Below are positions 1 to 5,113 of a DNA stretch of 5,113 bases, piece by piece. Origin of the DNA: Deltaproteobacteria bacterium UBA7527 (lineage in GTDB: Bacteria; Desulfobacterota; Syntrophorhabdia; Syntrophorhabdales; Syntrophorhabdaceae); assembly GCA_002478225.1 (NCBI GenBank), contig DLMV01000029.1:12132-17244 (forward strand), read 5' to 3'. The notes beneath the pieces were generated by a model, which worked only from the letters and a program-made list of their open reading frames with translations, made no database searches and had not been told where the DNA came from. How positions within the stretch are numbered: the first letter of the stretch is position 1; every line of letters begins with the position of its first letter. The position numbers were made by a program, and so were the translations under genes.

Positions 1-80
1 CTCGATGCTGGTTGCTCGATGCTGGATGCTGGATGCTGGATGCTCGATGCTGGCTACTGGATGCTGGATGCTCGATACTG
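1..80. repeat. Tandem 7-bp repeat array, GATGCTG family
   Basis: Eleven consecutive 7-bp units run from base 4 to base 80 without a break in register. Most are gatgctg or gatgctc; variants are gttgctc at 11, gctactg at 53 and gatactg at 74. The first three bases (ctc) look like the end of a further unit, so the array probably continues beyond the left edge. It resembles the short tandemly repeated heptamers known from intergenic DNA of several bacterial groups. An open frame runs through it, but the translation is only a repeated Met-Leu-Asp-Ala pattern, so it is not a gene. Function unknown. Confidence 0.9.
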
Positions 81-94
81 GTCAGATTCTATCA

Positions 95-122
95 AGGAAC
101 AAGGATCGAGATGCGAGGAACG
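95..122. repeat. Short 7-bp repeat array, AGGAACG family
   Basis: Four consecutive units (aggaaca, aggatcg, agatgcg, aggaacg) share a 7-bp period and a different consensus from the upstream array. The start at base 95 is an exact multiple of seven from base 4, so the two families keep one register across two unrecognisable units (81-94). The last unit can also form a small hairpin: 116-121 pairs with 125-130 around a three-base loop. It lacks a T tract, so I do not call it a terminator. Confidence 0.6.
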
Positions 123-136
123 GGGTTCTTGTTATA

Positions 137-222
137 TTGTCATCGCGAGGAGCGAAGCAACGTGGCGATCTCAAAAGGGTATAACTATTAATGAGATTGC
201 CGCGCTCCGCTCGCAATAACAA
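137..222. repeat. 86-bp imperfect palindromic element (IARSEATW type)
   Basis: The left arm (137-172) and right arm (193-222) are imperfect inverted copies. The outer parts pair as ttgtcatcgcga against ttgttattgcga (right arm reverse-complemented), and the inner parts as tggcgatctc against cggcaatctc. The left arm is about six bases longer. The 20-base centre (173-192) is AT-rich. Translated forward, the left arm gives VIARSEATWRSQ, a string I recall from many spurious hypothetical proteins where this dispersed palindrome was mistaken for coding sequence. It is a REP- or MITE-like non-coding repeat. Mobility cannot be judged from one copy. Confidence 0.8.
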
Positions 223-255
223 CCCGCTTTGTGAAAACTTATTCAGTCTAAAGGA

Positions 256-284
256 TTGTATTGATATTTGATCCGTAGTATGTT
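256..284 (+). promoter_or_regulatory. Possible weak sigma-70 promoter for the GNAT gene
   Basis: TTGTAT (256-261) and TATGTT (279-284) are separated by 17 bases. They match the -35 and -10 consensus at three and four of six positions. Transcription would start near 291, giving a leader of about 20 bases that includes the ribosome binding site AGGGAG (301-306). The spacing is ideal but the matches are modest, so this is tentative. Confidence 0.3.
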
Positions 285-311
285 AAAAAAAGAACAAGCG
301 AGGGAGAAAGA

Positions 312-764
312 ATGAGCAATTTTTTAGACAAGATGTCAGTAAGAAGGATGGTCAAGGAAGACCTTGACTACATCGTTGAGATCGACACAAAGGTCCTTGG
401 AGAGTCAAGGAAAGATTACTGGACCATAAAGATCATAAGGCAGGCCGAATCAAGACCGCCTGATGCATCGCTCGTCTCAGAAATAGACGGCAAGGTGGCT
501 GGATTTATCCTCGGTGAGGTCAGCGGATGGGAATTCAAAGTTCCCAATAATATCGGATGGATCGACACGATCGGCATAGATCCCGATTACCAGAACAGGG
601 GCATCGCAAAGGTTCTTGCGACAACCCTCGTTAACAACCTTAAGAAATACGGCGTCGATACAATTTACACCCTTGTGAACTGGAATGACTGGGACCTGCT
701 CCAGTTCTTTCATGCCATGGGTTTTTCGCGAGGCGACATGATAAACCTCGTGTTAAAGGTATAG
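312..764 (+). CDS. GNAT family N-acetyltransferase (RimI-like size)
   Basis: A 150-residue, single-domain GNAT acetyltransferase, expected to be cytoplasmic and to transfer acetyl from acetyl-CoA to an amine. The N-terminal strand and helix (about 9-30) have the usual VRRMVKEDLDYIVEID pattern. Strand 4 (83-89, WIDTIGI) leads into the acetyl-CoA pyrophosphate loop Q94-N95-R96-G97-I98-A99, matching the family Q/R-x-x-G-x-A/G motif. The C-terminal part has the common ending FFHAMGF (132-138). AGGGAG lies five bases before the ATG; the alternative Met8 at 333 has no comparable site. Length and motif order resemble RimI, which acetylates ribosomal protein S18, but many GNATs of this size act on other substrates. 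The substrate is unknown and there is no adjacent tsaB or tsaD to support RimI. A toxin role is unlikely because no antitoxin gene is adjacent. Confidence 0.9.
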   Translation: MSNFLDKMSVRRMVKEDLDYIVEIDTKVLGESRKDYWTIKIIRQAESRPPDASLVSEIDGKVAGFILGEVSGWEFKVPNNIGWIDTIGIDPDYQNRGIAKVLATTLVNNLKKYGVDTIYTLVNWNDWDLLQFFHAMGFSRGDMINLVLKV

Positions 765-886
765 GCAGCTGTTTTATTTCAGGGCAGAGGTCCTCTGAAG
801 ATCTCTGTCGGACAGTTCGGTTCTCCTAATCTCCTGAATATCTCGGCACAGTGAAAGTATTCATCATCGAAGGGGGGCATTGACAT

Positions 887-1690
887 TTGAAGGAAGCAAG
901 TTCTTATCCTCAATCGGTCTTCCAGGCGCTCCAGCAAAGCCCTTTTGAGAACATCCTCGATTCCAACATGTTTGCCGCTTACATCCCGCGAGAGCTTGCC
1001 GTCCCCAGGATCCAGGATCCCCGCGGCGCCAGAACGTCTCAGAGCGGGATCTTTCGCCACCCGGGCTACGTCAGCTCTTCTCACATCAATCAGGTCTTTA
1101 ATTATCTCGGATTCATAAAGCGGATCCAGAACAGCGTCTACCAGCAGTACCTCCCGATGCTCTTCCATGAACTTAACCATTTCTCGATCGTCATGGAGGA
1201 TGTTGTGTACAACCTGGATGTTGCAATACCCATCGAGATATATGAAGAACAAAAGAAGGGACTGGAATGCTTCTTTGATGTTTGCCGCGCGCGTTCAGGG
1301 GGCAATGTAGAATGGATCAATGATATATGGAAGCATCAGAAGCTCTTTTTGGAGCGCATGGATATGCTCTTTGAGACGCTTAAAGTAAGAGGGAAGATCT
1401 TTGATCTCAGTTCTGAAGGATTGTACGAAAAGATATTTTCATTCTGCAGCCGCATGATAACCCGCAACAACATGGACAGGCCGGATGAAAGCGATGTGGG
1501 GTGCATTGCAAATAGCTGCACAAAAGCGGCATTGGAGCAACAGCCCAAGATCCTCTGGTCAGGCGACAAGCATATCCTGGAAATGCTGAGATTGATCTAC
1601 AACGATCCCGGCCTTCGCAGCCAATTTCCCCAGGTATATCTTTATTCCAGCTATGATCCACACAATCACGCTCGCTGGTTCCCGGCGTAA
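887..1690 (+). CDS. Putative PIN-like domain protein, 267 residues
   Basis: I do not recognise a named family, but the layout suggests a divergent PIN-type nuclease. A hydrophobic strand carries ENILDSNMF (21-29) with D25-S26-N27, like the family D-(T/S)-N first acidic motif. Near the C terminus, DESDVGCIANS (200-210) resembles the acidic residue before the helix in PIN domains, and ILWSGDKHI (222-230) resembles the strand ending in the last catalytic Asp, here D227. The middle acidic residue could be E95 or E104. The long centre (about 115-195) exceeds a minimal PIN domain of about 130 residues. The start must be TTG at 887: a stop lies at 881-883, AGGGGGG (871-877) sits nine bases upstream, and the first ATG (968) would lose the D25 motif. 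Codons show a consistent preference for G or C at position three. It follows the GNAT gene by 122 bases and could be co-transcribed. No signal peptide, membrane segment or adjacent antitoxin is visible. The gene is well supported; the function is tentative. Confidence 0.75.
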   Translation: MKEASSYPQSVFQALQQSPFENILDSNMFAAYIPRELAVPRIQDPRGARTSQSGIFRHPGYVSSSHINQVFNYLGFIKRIQNSVYQQYLPMLFHELNHFSIVMEDVVYNLDVAIPIEIYEEQKKGLECFFDVCRARSGGNVEWINDIWKHQKLFLERMDMLFETLKVRGKIFDLSSEGLYEKIFSFCSRMITRNNMDRPDESDVGCIANSCTKAALEQQPKILWSGDKHILEMLRLIYNDPGLRSQFPQVYLYSSYDPHNHARWFPA

Positions 1691-1721
1691 CAGCCGGACA
1701 AGCTATCAGCAAAATTGTAAA

Positions 1722-1859
1722 TCCGTAAGTCGTGAATCGGATGCTGGATGCTCGTCACTCGATGCTGGTGATAAGAGCAGAAGGTGGGAGGTCTCAAAGC
1801 ATCCAGCGACCAGTATCGAATATCGGGTTTTTCCCGCCTCACGCCTGACGGCTTACGGA
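1722..1859. repeat. 138-bp inverted repeat built from 7-bp units
   Basis: The outer arms are exact: tccgtaag (1722-1729) against cttacgga (1852-1859). Inside the left arm, four units of the GATGCTG family run from 1740 to 1767 (including gtcactc). In the right arm, four reverse-complemented units run from 1797 to 1824. Aligned as a stem, these 28 bases match at 20 positions, and the odd gtc-starting unit faces its counterpart. The right arm also holds units of a GGCGTGA-like family (reverse complement of 1832-1859), of which the left arm keeps two. The loop (1768-1796) is 29 bases. It fills most of the 201-base space between two genes that converge here. An additional small hairpin, cggg-ttttt-cccg, lies at 1824-1836. 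It could end or stabilise transcripts from both sides, but no proper T tract follows. Confidence 0.75.
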
Positions 1860-1891
1860 CGTGTCGATTTACTTGCGATACGTTGTTGGAG

Positions 1892-3523
1892 TTAGCCTTC
1901 GTCCTGCGGGATCTTGAGTCTCATATTGGCGGAGATCTTGTTGCCCTTTAACTTGTTGAGCGATTTGAGGCTCGCCTCGTCTATCCCGTACTTATTTGAG
2001 ATGGAACCGAGGGTCTCGCCCTTTTTGACCACGTGGTACCTGACCTTCTGCTCCTGCTTTTTCTGCGAATAAGCGGCAAGCTTCAGTTTCATGTTAGGGT
2101 AGACCTTATCGCTTTTCAGGTTGTTCATTGATCTGAGGCTTGCCATGTCTATGCCGTATTTGCTGGAGATGGATCTGAGGGTCTCGCCCTTTTTGACCAC
2201 ATGATAGTCCTTCTGTTTACCCTGTGATGATCTTTTCACAGCGCTTTTCTCCACCTCTGCCTTCACCCTTATCGGACCTGTGTACCTCGGGATCTGGATC
2301 TTCATCCCCGGCTTCAGGTTCAGCTCGTCGTCAAAACCGTTAACAAGGCATATGTCCTCGCCCCTGACGCCGTATCTTTTAGCGATCTTCGGGATGGTAT
2401 CCTTCTTTTTAACTTTGTACGTAATAAGGCTCCTGATCTTCTTCTGGCCGTTCATCGCTGTTCTAAGTTTGTCGGCGAACTCTTCTTCATCCACCGGCGA
2501 AGGCAATTTGATGGTGTAGAGCTCAAGGTTCGGAGGCGTTATGCTGCGGATGATCTCGGGATTATACGATCTCACGCTGGCTACGTCCAGCGATGCAGCC
2601 TTTGCGACAGCAGAGAGAGGCGTTCCGCCGGGCACTTTAAGCTCTGTGAACCGTATCGGCTGATCATAGGTCATGTTGCCGAAACCAAATTTTTCCGGGT
2701 CCTTCGCGATGATCGCCGCCGCTATGAGCCTCGGTATATATTCACGGGTCTCCCGCGGGAGGGTATTGTATTTCACAAGTTCCCAGAAATCGTTCGTATT
2801 GTGCCTCTCTATCGCTTTTTCGACACGCCTTTCGCCGGCGTTATAGCCTGCCGCAGCAAGATACCAGCAGCCGAACTGGTTAAAAAGGTCCCGCAAATAT
2901 TTCGCAGCAGCGACGGTCGATTTTTCAGGGTCTCTCCTTTCGTCAATCCAGTAGCTCACCTTCAGACCGTACCGTTCGCCGGTAGCATAGATGAACTGCC
3001 AGGGCCCTGACGCCTTTGCCGTTGAATAGGCCTTCGGATTGAAGCCGCTTTCGATCATCGCAAGGTAGACGAGGTCCTCCGGCATCCCGTTCTTCTTTAG
3101 TATCTCCTTGATGACAGGCACGTACTGTTTGGCCCGCCTGAGCCAGTTGCCGAAGACCTTTCTCTTCTCCTCGGTAAACCACCGTATGTTGTATTTCACG
3201 GCGTCATTAAATACGATAGGGATGTCAAAATCGCGGGCAAAGTTATATCCGAGGAGCGATGCGATATTGTCGTCTTCCTTCGCCCCGCCGCTGTCTTTCC
3301 GGTAGAGATAATCATCTTTGACAGGATGCGCATCCTTCTTTACGGCGGTCGCGGCCTTCTTTGAGGTCTCTGCCGTCGCCTTCCTGGCCGGCTCCGGAGG
3401 GCGTGCGCCCTGTACGGTCGCGCTATCGCCCGCATATTGGCTGTCGCCGGTAGACACCTTAGTGCTCGCGGCACAACCGGCAAGGATGAACAAGACCAGA
3501 ATTATCAGAATATACCTTTTCAT
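1892..3523 (-). CDS. mltD: MltD-type membrane-bound lytic murein transglycosylase with LysM repeats
   Basis: A 543-residue lipoprotein that cleaves the glycan strands of peptidoglycan between MurNAc and GlcNAc, forming 1,6-anhydro-MurNAc ends, probably at the periplasmic face of the outer membrane. Residues 1-17 are a lipoprotein signal with lipobox L14-A15-G16-C17; no Asp follows the Cys, which fits outer-membrane sorting. An Ala/Lys/Pro-rich linker reaches about residue 80. The GH23 catalytic domain (about 115-280) has MIESGFNP with catalytic E158, GPWQF (173-177) and AAGYNAG (224-230). A divergent LysM-like segment (about 289-340) is followed by three clear LysM domains (about 368-412, 440-482, 496-539) that bind the GlcNAc backbone. 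The longer frame from TTG at 3547 adds MPLYRSRC before the signal peptide. The ATG at 3523 is preferred because it gives a clean signal peptide and follows GAGG, though only three bases away. It lies downstream of fmt with its own promoter. Confidence 0.93.
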   Translation of the reverse strand: MKRYILIILVLFILAGCAASTKVSTGDSQYAGDSATVQGARPPEPARKATAETSKKAATAVKKDAHPVKDDYLYRKDSGGAKEDDNIASLLGYNFARDFDIPIVFNDAVKYNIRWFTEEKRKVFGNWLRRAKQYVPVIKEILKKNGMPEDLVYLAMIESGFNPKAYSTAKASGPWQFIYATGERYGLKVSYWIDERRDPEKSTVAAAKYLRDLFNQFGCWYLAAAGYNAGERRVEKAIERHNTNDFWELVKYNTLPRETREYIPRLIAAAIIAKDPEKFGFGNMTYDQPIRFTELKVPGGTPLSAVAKAASLDVASVRSYNPEIIRSITPPNLELYTIKLPSPVDEEEFADKLRTAMNGQKKIRSLITYKVKKKDTIPKIAKRYGVRGEDICLVNGFDDELNLKPGMKIQIPRYTGPIRVKAEVEKSAVKRSSQGKQKDYHVVKKGETLRSISSKYGIDMASLRSMNNLKSDKVYPNMKLKLAAYSQKKQEQKVRYHVVKKGETLGSISNKYGIDEASLKSLNKLKGNKISANMRLKIPQDEG

Positions 3524-3570
3524 GCACCTCGATCTATAAAGAGGCAAAATTCATACCGCATATTTCTTTG

Positions 3571-3599
3571 ATGATAAAAAGTATTCAGCATTATGTCAA
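3571..3599 (-). promoter_or_regulatory. Strong sigma-70 promoter for mltD
   Basis: On the minus strand TTGACA (3599-3594) matches the -35 consensus at all six positions. TATCAT (3576-3571) matches the -10 at five of six, with exactly 17 bases between them. The predicted start near 3564 gives a leader of about 40 bases before the ATG at 3523. The promoter lies wholly in the gap after the fmt stop codon, so mltD can be transcribed independently of def-fmt. A start at TTG 3547 would leave only about 17 leader bases, a further reason to prefer the ATG. Confidence 0.7.
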
Positions 3600-3608
3600 C
3601 AAAAAACT

Positions 3609-4532
3609 CTATTCCAGCTTCTTCCCCGCAAGCCCCCGGTATCCCTGTGCAAAATCATAGGCCCTCATACGCTTCTTATTTTCCAGCTGCACTTCCCTGA
3701 CCTTCAGAAGTCCCTTCGGTGTTTCAACGAAAAAACCTTCCTTTGTTATGCCGGCGACAATGCCTCGTCCGGTTCCTTCCCGGGCTGCATCTTCAGCCTC
3801 TGCATCGAATATCTTCATCATCCTGCCGTCAAGAAAGGCGTATGCGGTAGGCCAGAGGACAAAGGCCCTGACCTGCCGTCCGATCTCGACGGCGCTTTTT
3901 GACCAATCGATCCTGCCCATCTCCTTGGAAATGATCGGCGTGTAGGTTGCGTCTTCGTGCCTCTGCTCGATCCCTTCCATCATTCCCTGCGCGCCTATAC
4001 GATCTACGATCCCCGGGAGCATTTCAGCTACCCTTGCAGAAAGTCTGTCCGAGAGACCGATCATGTTCTCCCCTCTTTTAATCAATACGCGTTCCTGGTG
4101 GATGATCCTGCCTTCGTCCATCTTCTCGTTCATGATGATGAGCGTAATGCCTGTCTCTTCATCGCCGTTCAGAATGGCCCACTGCATGGGAGACGGCCCC
4201 CGGTATAAGGGAAGAAGCGACGGGTGAACATTGATGGGCCCTATTGTGGGCAGATCAAGCGCCCATCTGGGAACGATCAACCCGAAAGATACGACAACAA
4301 AAAGTTCAGGACTGTAGTCTCTGATCCTCTGCGCTTCTTCATCTTTGAATGAGCCTATCTCGATGAGCGGCAGGTTAAGTTCCAGGGCCGCCTTCTTCAC
4401 CTCGTTGTCGTCAAGGAGATATCCCCTGCCCTTCGGCTTTGATCGTTTTGTGACAACACACGTGACATGTTCGCGGATCGATCTTAAGGGGGGTACGGAA
4501 AAACCTGAGGATCCGAAAAAGACGATATTCAT
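3609..4532 (-). CDS. fmt: Methionyl-tRNA formyltransferase
   Basis: A 307-residue cytoplasmic enzyme that transfers a formyl group from 10-formyltetrahydrofolate to Met-tRNA(fMet) for translation initiation. The E. coli enzyme has 315 residues, so this is full length. The N terminus MNIVFFGSSGFSVPPL is the Rossmann-like start, with SSGF where most members have TPEF or TPDF. KPKGRGYLL (32-40) corresponds to the basic loop that contacts the tRNA acceptor arm. The formyl-transfer site is visible: N101 and H103 in INVHPSLLP, followed by YRGPSPMQ, and D139 in KMDEG. These correspond to E. coli N106, H108 and D144. The C-terminal domain contains RIDWSKSA (207-214) and VRAFVLWPTAYAF (221-233). The start overlaps the def stop as ATGA, indicating translational coupling. 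A purine-rich stretch, AAGGGCGGGAG, directly precedes the ATG. Confidence 0.97.
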   Translation of the reverse strand: MNIVFFGSSGFSVPPLRSIREHVTCVVTKRSKPKGRGYLLDDNEVKKAALELNLPLIEIGSFKDEEAQRIRDYSPELFVVVSFGLIVPRWALDLPTIGPINVHPSLLPLYRGPSPMQWAILNGDEETGITLIIMNEKMDEGRIIHQERVLIKRGENMIGLSDRLSARVAEMLPGIVDRIGAQGMMEGIEQRHEDATYTPIISKEMGRIDWSKSAVEIGRQVRAFVLWPTAYAFLDGRMMKIFDAEAEDAAREGTGRGIVAGITKEGFFVETPKGLLKVREVQLENKKRMRAYDFAQGYRGLAGKKLE

Positions 4533-5029
4533 CTCCCGCCCTTACGGTACTTTTTCTTAAAGAGGTCCTTCTTTACCGGGCTCAGGTGGTCAATGAAGAG
4601 CATGCCGTTCAGGTGATCGATCTCATGCTGGATCGCCCGCGCAAGCTGGCCTTCGCATTCCAGCTCGATCGTTTCGCCTTCCAGGTCGACGCCGCGCGCG
4701 AAGACCTTCTTTGCCCTTTTCACGTATTCGTAAAATTTCGGCACGCTCAAGCACCCCTCCTCTGCAACCTCCTCAGAATCAGTCTCGACGATGACGGGGT
4801 TGATAAGGACGATATACCTGTTCTCCTGTTTGTTGAGGCGCCCATCGATGGTGATAAGCCTGATCGGGAACCCAACCTGGTTTGCGGCAAGGCCGGCCCC
4901 GTTCGCGAGCCTCATCGTCTCGATCATATCCTCGGAAAGCTTCAGGATCTCGCCGGTAACGCTCTCAACAGGCTTTGCGAGCTTTCTCAGTATGGGATCG
5001 GGAAATGTCCTTATTTCAATAAGCGCCAT
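4529..5029 (-). CDS. def: Peptide deformylase
   Basis: A 166-residue metalloenzyme that removes the formyl group from the N-terminal Met of new proteins, acting on chains emerging from the ribosome. All three family motifs are intact: GAGLAANQ (44-51), EGCLS (91-95) with metal ligand C93, and QHEIDH (134-139) with ligands H135 and H139 and catalytic E136. The opening MALIEIRTFPDPILRKLAKPV is typical of the family, so the ATG at 5029 is the right start. After the second motif it reads VPKFYEYVKR, where many members have VPG or VPE. The lysine-rich tail KKDLFKKKYRKGGR follows the HExxH helix and may help ribosome contact (inference). It is the first gene of a def-fmt unit. There is no Shine-Dalgarno sequence in the bases before the ATG, and the promoter lies immediately upstream. 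Confidence 0.97.
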   Translation of the reverse strand: MALIEIRTFPDPILRKLAKPVESVTGEILKLSEDMIETMRLANGAGLAANQVGFPIRLITIDGRLNKQENRYIVLINPVIVETDSEEVAEEGCLSVPKFYEYVKRAKKVFARGVDLEGETIELECEGQLARAIQHEIDHLNGMLFIDHLSPVKKDLFKKKYRKGGR

Positions 5030-5034
5030 ACGAT

Positions 5035-5064
5035 ATTATTAGAACATATTGGCGGGAGAGTCAA
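5035..5064 (-). promoter_or_regulatory. Sigma-70 promoter for def-fmt, possibly leaderless
   Basis: On the minus strand TTGACT (5064-5059) matches five of six -35 positions. The -10 is either TAATAA (5041-5036, 17-base spacer) or AATAAT (5040-5035, 18-base spacer, five of six matches). Either places the start at about 5028-5030, essentially on the def ATG (5029). The bases from 5030 to 5050 contain no AGGAGG-like stretch. The promoter call rests on sequence match only. Confidence 0.55.
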
Positions 5065-5089
5065 TGCTTACTACGGTTCACAGCACATA

Positions 5090-5113
5090 GATGCTGGATG
5101 CTTGATGCTGGAT
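5090..5113. repeat. Start of a 7-bp repeat array, GATGCTG family
   Basis: Three full units (gatgctg, gatgctt, gatgctg) and the first three bases of a fourth run to the right edge of the window. They are in the same orientation as the left-edge array. The array lies upstream of the def promoter, about 25 bases beyond its -35 box, so it is intergenic like the other copies. Its full length cannot be seen. Confidence 0.8.

Noticed and set aside
19..219. Plus-strand open frame of 66 codons across the left-edge repeats
   Set aside because: Its translation is the 7-bp repeat (Met-Leu-Asp-Ala pattern) followed by the palindromic element; it has no ribosome binding site.
785..797. Perfect 13-base palindrome cagaggtcctctg after the GNAT gene, considered as a terminator or operator
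   Set aside because: No T tract follows, the stem is short, and a competing pairing to 803-807 exists. There is too little to assign a role.
779..1252. Minus-strand open frame of 157 codons opposite the PIN-like gene
   Set aside because: The plus frame is longer, has a ribosome binding site, codon-position bias and recognisable motifs. The minus frame shows no family signature and looks like a shadow of GC-rich third positions.
312..1690. GNAT plus PIN-like pair as a toxin-antitoxin module
   Set aside because: Neither gene has an adjacent small DNA-binding antitoxin, the gap is 122 bases, and both proteins have sizes or features unlike typical TacT or VapC toxins.
1740..1824. 7-bp arrays considered as a CRISPR array
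   Set aside because: The units are 7 bases with no spacers of constant length, and there are no cas genes.
1824..1836. Hairpin cggg-ttttt-cccg as an intrinsic terminator for mltD or the PIN-like gene
   Set aside because: Only a four-base stem and no trailing T run on either strand.

Overview
The window looks like bacterial chromosome from a Gram-negative organism. It has an outer-membrane-type lipoprotein murein hydrolase, a def-fmt pair for N-formylmethionine metabolism, and roughly balanced base composition. The intergenic spaces carry phased 7-bp repeats and a short palindrome whose translation reads IARSEATW. To my recollection both are common in Nitrospirota and former Deltaproteobacteria genomes. 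That placement is an inference from style, not from a marker gene.

Layout, left to right. Bases 1-222 are non-coding repeats: 7-bp units of two families kept in one register (4-122), then an 86-bp imperfect palindrome (137-222). A weak promoter leads into a GNAT acetyltransferase (312-764, +). After a 122-bp gap comes a 267-residue protein on the same strand (887-1690, TTG start), which I read as a divergent PIN-like nuclease domain. Bases 1691-1891 separate it from the convergent mltD gene and hold a 138-bp inverted repeat built from the same 7-bp units. On the minus strand, reading leftward from the right end, are def (5029-4529), fmt (4532-3609, 4-bp ATGA overlap with def) and an MltD-type lytic transglycosylase with LysM domains (3523-1892). 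The last 24 bases begin another 7-bp array in the same orientation as the one at the left edge.

How the genes work together: Fmt formylates initiator Met-tRNA and Def removes the formyl group from new proteins, and their overlap indicates translational coupling. The def promoter sits so close to its ATG, with no Shine-Dalgarno sequence, that the transcript may be leaderless. mltD has its own near-consensus sigma-70 promoter in the gap after fmt, so it need not depend on the def-fmt transcript. The GNAT and PIN-like genes have no visible functional link to the rest.

I found no CRISPR array, RNA gene, insertion sequence or recognisable defence or biosynthetic system. The least ordinary features are the three 7-bp repeat arrays confined to intergenic DNA, especially the composite inverted repeat between the convergent genes, followed by the PIN-like protein.
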